This document shows positions 1 to 6,211 of a DNA stretch of 6,211 nucleotides, piece by piece. A program made the translations under genes and the position numbers. Location: the NCBI GenBank assembly GCA_003139975.1, contig PLHN01000020.1, forward strand, positions 1-6,211. The letters run 5' to 3'. This stretch comes from Acidobacteriaceae bacterium (lineage in GTDB: Bacteria > Acidobacteriota > Terriglobia > Terriglobales > Acidobacteriaceae). The notes below the pieces were generated by a model. It saw nothing but the letters and a program-made list of their open reading frames with translations. It did no database searches and was not told the origin of the DNA. The stretch's first letter is position 1, and the number at the start of each line of letters is the position of its first letter.

Positions 1-118
1 GAAGAACTCACGCTGACATTGTAGCCGGGAAGAAAATGCCGGGGAGCGGAAAGGCTCTTGATGCCAGGGCAACTTTTTGAGCAGCGGGTTTCGCACCCTG
101 CCCTCAGTCCAATGAACT
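1..118. other. Intergenic stretch downstream of the PilZ gene
   Basis: This is the left edge of the window, lying 3' of the minus-strand PilZ gene. I see no convincing coding frame here. On the minus strand, just after the PilZ stop, there is only an imperfect short hairpin (GCA-GGGT pairing with ACCC-GC-TGC), and no uridine run follows it, so I do not call a terminator. The gene that would lie further left is outside the window. Confidence 0.4.
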
Positions 119-925
119 CTACGTATCCAGGTAGCCCATGATCCACTCCTTCAGCCGCTGGCGGCGGCCGTCGGACGTGTCGAAACGGATTCCGAAGGTC
201 TTGTTGTTCTTTCTCCAGGCGACATTTCCGCGTACCCAGATGCGCGGCAGCGTCAGCAATGAAAATGATACTTCCACCATGCTTCCCGGCTCGGGCGGAT
301 GACTGGTCTTCAGCGACATTCCTCCGGAGCTGATCTCCTGGCTGGTGGCTGTCAACCGGCCGCCGTCGGCGGTGACGATTCCGACCTCCGTCATGACCGG
401 AACGCGTACGTAGCGCCGGAATTCATGCATGACGAGCATGCGCGTTGAGCGCACGAGCTTGATGGCCGCCGTGCGCTCCAAGGGCTCGTGGAATACGGCA
501 TTGATGCAGAGTTTCGAGTAGCGCATGGCATCCTGCGCGCTGCCTCCTAGTCCAAAAACCACCATGCGACTGTTGGATGGCGATTCACGCGCCAATTCGA
601 TGATGGGGCCAGCCGATGGTTCCAAAGGAAGCACGCAGGCCTCGAACTTCTCACTCTGCAAACGGCCTGCATCCTGCCGTGTCAGCGGAATTGTATCGAT
701 TACAAATTGCCGGAAACACTCTGTGAGCAGGTTCCGAGGCGCCTCTGCGAGTTCAAACAGCGCAACGCGAGCTGCGGATTTGCGGTGAGCGTGCAGGGCA
801 GCGGTGGTAGTGGCCGACGTCGACATGAGTCCCAGGGGAATGACTCCTTCAAAAGTCCATTCTGGCAGGCGTTTCGGCGTGTGGGAAGATTTCGAAAGGG
901 CGTGGGCAGGGTCCAAAAGGTACAT
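119..925 (-). CDS. PilZ-domain protein with degenerate receiver-like N-terminal half
   Basis: Probably a cytoplasmic signalling protein. Residues below are numbered from the GTG codon at 928, one codon before the ATG used here. Residues ~52-165 look like a receiver (REC) fold: a hydrophobic strand (ARVALFELA), a central region FEACVLPLEP, and later MVVFGLGG. The expected phospho-acceptor Asp after the third strand is absent, so it is probably not phosphorylated. Residues ~170-266 form a PilZ domain: RRYVR (171-175) supplies the RxxxR c-di-GMP motif, and QEISSGGM (197-204) stands where [D/N]xSxxG is expected, with Glu198 replacing Asp/Asn. C-di-GMP binding is therefore plausible but uncertain. 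The start is ambiguous. Neither the ATG at 925 nor the internal ATG at 826 (Met35) has a good Shine-Dalgarno, and the REC-like fold begins only after residue 50, so a 235-residue product from 826 is quite possible. The gene diverges from the ABC operon. Confidence 0.85.
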   Translation of the reverse strand: MYLLDPAHALSKSSHTPKRLPEWTFEGVIPLGLMSTSATTTAALHAHRKSAARVALFELAEAPRNLLTECFRQFVIDTIPLTRQDAGRLQSEKFEACVLPLEPSAGPIIELARESPSNSRMVVFGLGGSAQDAMRYSKLCINAVFHEPLERTAAIKLVRSTRMLVMHEFRRYVRVPVMTEVGIVTADGGRLTATSQEISSGGMSLKTSHPPEPGSMVEVSFSLLTLPRIWVRGNVAWRKNNKTFGIRFDTSDGRRQRLKEWIMGYLDT

Positions 926-928
926 CAC

Positions 929-1118
929 GAAAGGAGCGGCTTGGCCGTCTGGAGCATACTCCCTTCGATTCCTGCTTGCTGGTTACCTGCTCGAAGCCAT
1001 TCTTGCCGTGTGAGTTAGACGCGTTGATCTAGCTAGGGGACTAATACTCCCGGTGGAACCAGTATCACACTGGCGCGTATCCGTTAGTATGGTTGGCAGT
1101 CTGCGAGGTGAGTGCCAG
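929..1118. promoter_or_regulatory. Divergent intergenic region with a small inverted repeat
   Basis: This ~190-base gap must hold the promoters of both the leftward PilZ gene and the rightward ABC operon. On the plus strand TAATAC (1042-1047) resembles a -10 box, but no good -35 lies 16-18 bases upstream; TTGATC at 1024-1029 is too close. A perfect CCAGT-atcac-ACTGG inverted repeat sits at 1059-1073, a plausible position for an operator or leader hairpin. The GTG at 1053 and ATG at 1089 are in frame with the ABC ATPase, so part of this region would be coding if translation started there; the ribosome-binding site argues for the GTG at 1119. Confidence 0.35.
1105..1111 (+). promoter_or_regulatory. 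Strong ribosome-binding site fixing the ABC ATPase start
   Basis: GAGGTGA is a seven-base perfect match to the anti-Shine-Dalgarno complement (GGAGGTGATC). It ends seven bases before the GTG at 1119. The upstream in-frame GTG (1053) and ATG (1089) lack a comparable site. This supports translation from 1119 and a 316-residue product. Confidence 0.65.
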
Positions 1119-2069
<951 letters not shown>

Positions 2070-2076
2070 TCTCACT

Positions 2077-3360
2077 ATGATGATCTCCTCCATCGTTCGC
2101 ACCGCTCTCGTGTCCCTGCGCCGCGACCGGGGCGCGCTCGCGCTCAGTTTCATCCTGCCAGTCGTGTTCTTCAGCATCTTTGCCGTGATCTTCGGCGGAC
2201 GCCGCGACTCCACGCCCAAAATCAAAGTGATCGTCGTGGACGAGGACCACAGCCGTGCGTCGCAACGGCTTGTTCAGGGGCTGAAGCTGGAAGGGGCGCT
2301 GCTGGTGAAGGTTCGACCGGAGCCCGTCAAGGGGGCGGAACAGGCTGAATATAGTGCCGCGACTGCGGAGACCGCAGTCAAACAGGGAACCGCGCCGGTT
2401 GCCCTGATTGTTCCGCGCGGTTTTGGCGAGAACCCAATTGCGTTCGGCCCGGCGGACGCCAATCGCCCCACGATTCAGTTGCTCGAAGACAGCAGCGACA
2501 TGATTGCGCCGCAGATGATCGCGGGACTACTCCAGAAAGTAGCGATGACCTCCATGCCCGACCTGATGGCCGAGCAGGGATCGAAATATTTCGATCAATT
2601 CGCCGGCGGCCTCACGCCAGAGCAGCGTGGCCGCCTGAACGACGGCATTCGTTATTTGCGTGAGCGGCAGGATAGTGGGGCGGCGTCGTCGGATTCAGGC
2701 AACGGCGGCGGGATTGTTGCGGTCACGGCGCGCGCTGTAGTCGGCGAAAACAAGAACAATCCCATGGTTTCGTTCTATGCCGCCGCGATCGGCGTGATGT
2801 TTTTGCTCTTCACGGCGAGCGGAGCGGCAGGCGCATTGCTCGACGAAGCCGAGAGCGGCACGCTTGACCGCGTGCTCAGTTCGCGCGTCACCATGACGTC
2901 GCTCATGCTGGGCAAGCTTACTTACAATTCACTACTGGCGTTCGCGCAACTGCTGGTGATGTTTCTCTGGGGATGGGCGGTTTTCAAACTCGACTTCTGG
3001 TCGCACATCCCGGGCTTCATCGTGATGGGTGTTTGCACAGCGGTGGCGGTGGCCGCATTCGGCTTGTTGCTGGCCAGCATCTGCAGCACGCGCGCGCAAC
3101 TGGGGGCGCTTTCCACGCTCATCATTCTGGTCATGTCTTCGATCGGCGGCAGCATGTTTCCCCGCTTCCTGATGCCCGAATCCATGCAGAAAGCGGGCTT
3201 GTTCACGATCAACGCCTGGGCGATTGACGGATTCACAAAAGTCTTCTGGCGCGACGAACCCATTTCTCACCTCTGGCCGCAGGTTCTGGTTCTTGTGTGT
3301 ATCGCCATTGCGCTATTCGCAATTGCCCGCCGCGTGGCGCGGCGCTGGGAATACGTCTAA
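2077..3360 (+). CDS. ABC-2 type exporter, permease subunit
   Basis: Inner-membrane partner of the preceding ATPase, 427 residues. The layout is that of YhhJ/YbhR-like ABC-2 permeases. One N-terminal membrane helix (~20-40) is followed by a large extracytoplasmic domain (~41-230). A C-terminal group of about five helices follows (~232-255, 283-303, 312-335, 343-360, 400-418). The conserved stretch between helices 2 and 3, ALLDEAESGTLDRVLSS (253-269), is the usual 'E...G' cytoplasmic coupling segment of the family. The membrane block also shows the typical SSIGGSMFPRFLMP turn (354-367) and the NAWAIDGF segment (379-386). The extracytoplasmic domain contains a Ser/Gly-rich linker near 200-212 (DSGAASSDSGNGGG). 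The start is one of two adjacent ATGs (2077 or 2080); no clear Shine-Dalgarno stands at the ideal distance, which fits translational coupling to the ATPase. Such pairs usually work as homodimers; the substrate is unknown. Confidence 0.92.
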   Translation: MMISSIVRTALVSLRRDRGALALSFILPVVFFSIFAVIFGGRRDSTPKIKVIVVDEDHSRASQRLVQGLKLEGALLVKVRPEPVKGAEQAEYSAATAETAVKQGTAPVALIVPRGFGENPIAFGPADANRPTIQLLEDSSDMIAPQMIAGLLQKVAMTSMPDLMAEQGSKYFDQFAGGLTPEQRGRLNDGIRYLRERQDSGAASSDSGNGGGIVAVTARAVVGENKNNPMVSFYAAAIGVMFLLFTASGAAGALLDEAESGTLDRVLSSRVTMTSLMLGKLTYNSLLAFAQLLVMFLWGWAVFKLDFWSHIPGFIVMGVCTAVAVAAFGLLLASICSTRAQLGALSTLIILVMSSIGGSMFPRFLMPESMQKAGLFTINAWAIDGFTKVFWRDEPISHLWPQVLVLVCIAIALFAIARRVARRWEYV

Positions 3361-3451
3361 AAGCGGCAATAGCGAATCTCCGATCTCAACTCACGACCCG
3401 AACCACCCGATGAATTGACGGGAGCCGCGCCTCCGGCCAGACTGATCTGTT
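3361..3451. other. Gap between the ABC permease and ddl
   Basis: The 91-base gap contains only a weak GGAG-CCGCGC-CTCC inverted repeat (3421-3434), with no T-run and no convincing promoter or Shine-Dalgarno for ddl. Read-through from the ABC operon into ddl is possible; the sequence does not decide it. Confidence 0.35.
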
Positions 3452-4654
3452 ATGGCAAAGCTTCGTGTAGGCATTCTGTTTGGCGGGCGCAGCGGCGAGC
3501 ATGAGGTTTCGCTGCTCTCGGCGGCCTCTGTTCTGAACGCCATCGACAAAACGAAATATGACGTGGTGCCGATCGGCATCACGAAAGATGGGCGCTGGCT
3601 GACCGCGGAACACGCGGAGCGTCTGCTCAAGGGGGACGCGGGCGAGGCCGCCCGCGCCACACAAACCCACTTGCGGGCGGGCGATCCGGAGGCTACCCCG
3701 GGCGCCGCGGTGCTGGCGACGGGCGAGGCCGTCGTTGTTCCTCCCGAGCCGGCCCATCGCGGCGCGGGGCTGGCGCCGTTTCAAACCGAAGCGGCGAGTT
3801 TGCGACGTGCGGCCGATCGTGCGATCAACGTCGATGTGATTTTCCCCGTGCTGCATGGGACATTTGGCGAGGATGGAACAATTCAGGGCCTGCTCGAACT
3901 GGCCGACATTGCTTATGTCGGCGCAGGCGTGCTCGGCTCGTCTGCGGGCATGGATAAAGACGTAATGAAGGCATTGTTCCGCACCGCGGGCCTGCCGATG
4001 GTCAAACACGTGACCGTGCTGCGCTCGGCGTGGGAGAGCGCTCCCAAGAAAGTTGAGAAGTTGGTTGAGAGCAAGCTGAAATATCCGGTATTCGTGAAAC
4101 CTGCGAATCTGGGTTCTTCGGTCGGAATCTCAAAGGCGCATGACCGCAAGGAACTCGGTCCGGCGATCGAGGAGGCGGCGAAGTTCGACCGCAAGATCGT
4201 CATTGAAGAAGGTGTCGGCGGGAAGAAGCACAAGGCCCGCGAAATCGAGTGCGCCGTGCTTGGCAACGATGCGCCCAAAGCTTCCGTTGCGGGCGAGATT
4301 GTTCCCTGCAAGGAGTTCTACGACTACGACGCGAAGTATCTGATCGAAGGCTCCGAAGGGATAATCCCCGCGAAGATCACAAAAGCGGAAATGAAAACCG
4401 TGGAGCGGCTCGCCGTCGCGGCCTTCCAAGCGGTCGATTGCACGGGCCTGGCGCGCGTCGATTTTCTGATGGAACCCAAATCGCGCAAGATTTTCGTCAA
4501 CGAGATCAACACCATGCCCGGCTTCACCGCGATCAGCATGTATCCCAAGCTGTGGGCCGCAACGGGCATTTCGTATCCAGAGTTGATTGACCGGCTGATT
4601 CAGCTCGGTATCGAGCGGCACGAGGATAAGAAGCGGAACCGGTACTGCCGGTGA
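3452..4654 (+). CDS. ddl: D-alanine--D-alanine ligase (DdlA type)
   Basis: Cytoplasmic ATP-grasp enzyme that joins two D-alanines with ATP to give the dipeptide used by MurF for peptidoglycan precursors. All family landmarks are present: [11 protein letters not shown] (10-20) with the first-site Glu16, [12 protein letters not shown] (135-146), the Lys216 region [14 protein letters not shown] (214-227), [11 protein letters not shown] (263-273), the omega-loop EFYDYDAKY (288-296), catalytic Arg335 with Asp337 in LARVDF, and the Mg-binding [10 protein letters not shown] (350-359; Glu351, Asn353). The tyrosine-rich loop is that of D-Ala-D-Ala ligases and not the His-containing loop of VanA-type D-lactate ligases. 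The closest overall style is E. coli DdlA. At 400 residues it is longer than usual (~310-370), because the linker at ~62-125, between the first two landmarks, is expanded by about 30 residues and is Ala/Gly/Pro-rich. The start is ATG with no obvious Shine-Dalgarno; [12 protein letters not shown] fits the family N-terminus exactly. Confidence 0.97.
   Translation: MAKLRVGILFGGRSGEHEVSLLSAASVLNAIDKTKYDVVPIGITKDGRWLTAEHAERLLKGDAGEAARATQTHLRAGDPEATPGAAVLATGEAVVVPPEPAHRGAGLAPFQTEAASLRRAADRAINVDVIFPVLHGTFGEDGTIQGLLELADIAYVGAGVLGSSAGMDKDVMKALFRTAGLPMVKHVTVLRSAWESAPKKVEKLVESKLKYPVFVKPANLGSSVGISKAHDRKELGPAIEEAAKFDRKIVIEEGVGGKKHKAREIECAVLGNDAPKASVAGEIVPCKEFYDYDAKYLIEGSEGIIPAKITKAEMKTVERLAVAAFQAVDCTGLARVDFLMEPKSRKIFVNEINTMPGFTAISMYPKLWAATGISYPELIDRLIQLGIERHEDKKRNRYCR
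3637..3656 (+). repeat. GC-rich perfect hairpin inside the ddl linker
   Basis: CGCGGGCG (3637-3644) is the exact reverse complement of CGCCCGCG (3649-3656), with only AGGC between. This eight-base all-GC stem lies inside the expanded, poorly conserved linker of the ligase, and another GC-rich run (GCGGGCGGGCG) follows near 3673. It could slow ribosomes or simply reflect Ala/Gly/Arg codons in GC-rich DNA. Confidence 0.5.
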
Positions 4655-4670
4655 AGAGCCAGATTGCCCA

Positions 4671-4690
4671 TAATGACAGGGTCGTCATTA
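4671..4690. terminator. Candidate bidirectional terminator between convergent genes
   Basis: TAATGAC (4671-4677) and GTCATTA (4684-4690) form a perfect seven-base stem around the loop AGGGTC, exactly between the ddl stop (ends 4654) and the stop codon of the leftward TPR frame (4688-4690, which lies within the repeat). The position suits a shared terminator. The stem is A/T-rich at its ends and has no T-run on either side, so an intrinsic terminator is only a weak call. Confidence 0.35.
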
Positions 4691-5683
4691 CTGCGGCAAT
4701 TGAAGTTTCTCCAGCTCGCTTCTAGCGATTGCGCTTTCGGGGTGATACAGCACTTCTGTTTTGTACTCGGAGATCGCTTGTTCCCGCTTGCCGCTCTCCT
4801 CGAGGATTTTGGCTAGAACGAAATGGAAGCCCTGGGTTTGGGGTCCCCGTTGCACGGCGCGTTCAGCATTTTGAGCTGCCTGCGCCAGCTTCCCTTGCTG
4901 CATTTGGACGCGGGCGAGAACCATAAATTGGTCGGGATCGTCATCGTCGATCTGAATGGCGCGACGCAGATAGCTTTCGGCCTCGGCAAATCTGCCCAGA
5001 CGAAAATAGGCGTAGCCGAGATTGTAGTTGGACGCCCAAAAGCGCGGGTTCCGCCGCAGGACGTCCAGGTAGAGAGGAATCGCACGGTCATAACGGCCCA
5101 GGTCGACCAATTCGTTGGCAAGATTGTCCTGAACAACCAGGTTTTGAGGCGCCGATGCGACTCCGTTCTGGTAGAGCAAAAGGTTACTGGCCCACTGTAG
5201 TTGATGATGGACGGTGCCGACGAGCCCGGCGGCGCAGAGACTCGCCACGATTGCCCACTCGGCGCGCACACCTCCAGCGCCGAACGTCTTCGCCGCCGAA
5301 ATCCCGTGGATCGCAAGGGCAATGAGGATCACGATGCCCACCGAGGGAAGGTAGAGGAAACGATCGTGGACGAAATTGTCCGAGGCTATTGCCCGCAGAT
5401 ACAAGCAAGGCAGGAGTGGCAGAACGACCCACAAAAAAGCGAAGATCCCCAATCGAGGATTCGCGAGCTTTGAAATCCCGTACCACGCGGCGAGGCACGC
5501 GATCAGCAGGAAAAGGACGGGCAACACCAGCGCCTCGATCACCGCCGTGAGGTCGCGTGACCACCGCAGCAGGATCCGCCGGGTCTGGACCCGTGTCTGC
5601 GACACCAGCGCCCGTAGCGAATTCTCGTGGTACTGACCGTGCTTCGCACCGAGACCGGTGGCTTGCTCGTGTACAAAAGTCAT
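4688..5683 (-). CDS. Chimeric frame: DrrC N-terminus joined to the C-terminal part of a membrane TPR protein
   Basis: This continuous 331-codon frame has two unrelated parts. Residues 1 to ~60 match the N-terminus of mycobacterial DrrC-type permeases, including LRALVSQT, LLRWSRDLTAVIE and ALVLPVLFLL at the first membrane helix. From ~61 the protein is instead the end of a polytopic TPR protein. It has hydrophobic helices (~61-68, 79-97, 113-128, 143-158) and the motif NFVHDRFLYLPSVG (103-116), typical of DUF1736/TMTC-like membrane TPR proteins. About four TPR repeats follow, at ~178-211, 214-247, 250-283 and 284-317 (for example NLGYAYFRLGRFAEAESYLRRAI). Full-length relatives carry many more membrane helices before this point, so the TPR gene has lost its 5' part. 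The TPR repeats probably mediate protein contacts. GC changes at the join (about 57% versus 65%). I regard the frame as an assembly or read chimera; a natural fusion is much less likely. Confidence 0.85.
   Translation of the reverse strand: MTFVHEQATGLGAKHGQYHENSLRALVSQTRVQTRRILLRWSRDLTAVIEALVLPVLFLLIACLAAWYGISKLANPRLGIFAFLWVVLPLLPCLYLRAIASDNFVHDRFLYLPSVGIVILIALAIHGISAAKTFGAGGVRAEWAIVASLCAAGLVGTVHHQLQWASNLLLYQNGVASAPQNLVVQDNLANELVDLGRYDRAIPLYLDVLRRNPRFWASNYNLGYAYFRLGRFAEAESYLRRAIQIDDDDPDQFMVLARVQMQQGKLAQAAQNAERAVQRGPQTQGFHFVLAKILEESGKREQAISEYKTEVLYHPESAIARSELEKLQLPQ
5500..5515. other. Probable chimeric breakpoint
   Basis: DrrC similarity ends, and the TPR membrane protein begins, at about residues 57-62 of the leftward frame, inside a hydrophobic helix where both families encode Leu/Ile-rich sequence. 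The plus-strand bases here read GATCAGCAGGAAAAGG, a common way to encode such a helix, so short shared microhomology could have promoted the join. Position is certain only to about 20 bases. Confidence 0.7.
5504..5683 (-). pseudogene. drrC: DrrC-like ABC permease, N-terminal fragment only
   Basis: The first ~60 codons of a DrrC-type membrane subunit (mycobacterial relatives are ~270 residues). What remains is the cytoplasmic amphipathic N-terminus and most of membrane helix 1. From memory of the M. tuberculosis protein, its LLTRWARDYLTVIGAIVLP aligns position by position with LLRWSRDLTAVIEALVLP here. The start is well supported: the ATG overlaps the drrB stop as ATGA, and AGGCGG (5689-5694) lies five bases upstream as a Shine-Dalgarno. 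The remaining ~210 residues are absent because the sequence switches to an unrelated TPR gene. In an intact genome the product would pair with DrrB and a DrrA ATPase for lipid or drug export. Confidence 0.8.
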
Positions 5684-6211
5684 TTTGTCCGCCTAGACAA
5701 AACGATTGCCGACATCGGTATCAGGAACGCGGTCAGACCACAAAGCCAGGCCAGTGTCGGCGCCAGCACGGACCAGGTCACCGATCCGCCGTAAGGGGCG
5801 GCGTCGCCGGCCAAGGCGCGCAACGCGGTCACGAACTGCGATACCGGCTGGTTGCGCACGATGGGCTGGATCCAGTGCGGAAACTGTTGCGCCGGTTGGA
5901 CCCCGGTGGACAGCAGCCCGAAGATCAACGGCGGCAGGATCAGCAACGGCGTCATCGCCTCCGGGTTGCGGCTACCGGTGCCGATCAGGTCCGCGCCGAA
6001 TGACAGTATCGACCCGATCGCGACCACCAGCAGGACAAAGGCGGCCGTGTACACCGCCGAGTGGTGGAACCGGAATCCGATCACGTAGCCGCAGACCACC
6101 GCCACCGCCACCGAAATCGTGCACCGGTACACCGCGGCCGAGATGCGGGCAGCTACCGGTGCGAACGGAGCCATCGGCATGGACCTGAACCGCCGATTGA
6201 TGCCCTGCACC
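5680..6211 (-). CDS. drrB: DrrB-like ABC-2 permease, C-terminal part (cut by window edge)
   Basis: Membrane subunit of a DrrABC exporter; in M. tuberculosis this complex exports phthiocerol dimycocerosates, and in Streptomyces its namesake exports daunorubicin. The visible 176 residues contain the family core: INRRFRSMPMAP (4-15), CGYVIGFRFH (40-49), LSFGADLIGT (69-78), RNPEAMTPLL (81-90) and HWIQPIVRNQPVSQF (112-126). About four membrane helices are visible, near 31-49, 53-75, 87-103 and 146-170. Similarity to M. tuberculosis DrrB, as I recall it, is strong along the whole stretch. The first codon in the window, GTG at 6208-6210, is an internal Val and not a start: mycobacterial DrrB carries about 110 more residues upstream. 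The gene ends in TGA overlapping the drrC ATG, the usual drrB-drrC coupling. The GC content and style differ clearly from the genes left of 5500. Confidence 0.9.
   Translation of the reverse strand, partial: VQGINRRFRSMPMAPFAPVAARISAAVYRCTISVAVAVVCGYVIGFRFHHSAVYTAAFVLLVVAIGSILSFGADLIGTGSRNPEAMTPLLILPPLIFGLLSTGVQPAQQFPHWIQPIVRNQPVSQFVTALRALAGDAAPYGGSVTWSVLAPTLAWLCGLTAFLIPMSAIVLSRRTK

Noticed and set aside
1042..1047. TAATAC as a sigma-70 -10 box
   Set aside because: No matching -35 lies at 16-18 bases upstream; TTGATC is only 12 bases away. It is kept only as a remark in the intergenic entry.
3386..4009. 207-codon minus-strand frame antisense to ddl
   Set aside because: The plus-strand ligase is complete and conserved through this region, and the antisense product looks like no family. 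It is a shadow frame.
3452..4654. Vancomycin-resistance D-Ala-D-lactate ligase (VanA/VanB type)
   Set aside because: The omega-loop is EFYDYDAKY, the D-Ala-D-Ala ligase form. No vanH/vanX-like genes are adjacent.
4688..5683. A novel DrrC-TPR fusion protein as a new biological system
   Set aside because: Both halves are truncated at the same point, GC shifts there, and the flanking genes suggest different phyla. An artefact explains this better than a functional fusion.
6208..6210. GTG at the right edge as the start of the DrrB-like protein
   Set aside because: Known DrrB proteins have about 110 residues before this point, including the first membrane helices. The codon is an internal Val and the gene runs off the window.

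Overview
The window reads as two unrelated pieces of bacterial DNA joined near position 5504-5515. The left piece, about 1-5503, has moderate GC: I counted about 57% over 4681-5460. It carries a PilZ-domain protein with a degenerate receiver-like half, a two-gene ABC-2 exporter, a DdlA-type D-alanine--D-alanine ligase, and the C-terminal part of a membrane/TPR protein. The domain style and GC fit a soil acidobacterium or a similar Gram-negative. This is inferred from protein style only, with moderate to low confidence. The right piece, about 5504-6211, is richer in GC: I counted about 65% over 5521-6180. It encodes the end of a DrrB-like permease and the start of a DrrC-like permease, both closely resembling mycobacterial daunorubicin/PDIM-type exporter subunits.

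Layout, left to right. A PilZ gene on the minus strand (119-925) diverges from an ABC transporter operon on the plus strand: ATPase 1119-2069, then permease 2077-3360 after a 7-nt gap. The D-Ala-D-Ala ligase gene follows in the same direction (3452-4654). It converges on a minus-strand reading frame at 4688-5683, with a short perfect inverted repeat between the two stop codons. That frame starts as DrrC (first ~60 residues) and continues as the C-terminal part of a polytopic TPR protein. It overlaps the drrB-like gene (5680-6211, cut by the window edge) by ATGA.

How the genes work together. ATPase and permease form one ABC-2 exporter of unknown substrate. The ligase supplies the D-Ala-D-Ala dipeptide for peptidoglycan and is probably an independent housekeeping gene. 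DrrB and DrrC would be partner subunits of a second exporter, in a different organism. The main point for a reader is that the 331-residue DrrC/TPR protein is most likely an artefact of a chimeric read or a wrong assembly join, and should not be taken as a novel fusion without read-level checks. I found no RNA genes, CRISPR arrays, insertion sequences or attachment sites, and no gene-free stretch longer than 300 bases.
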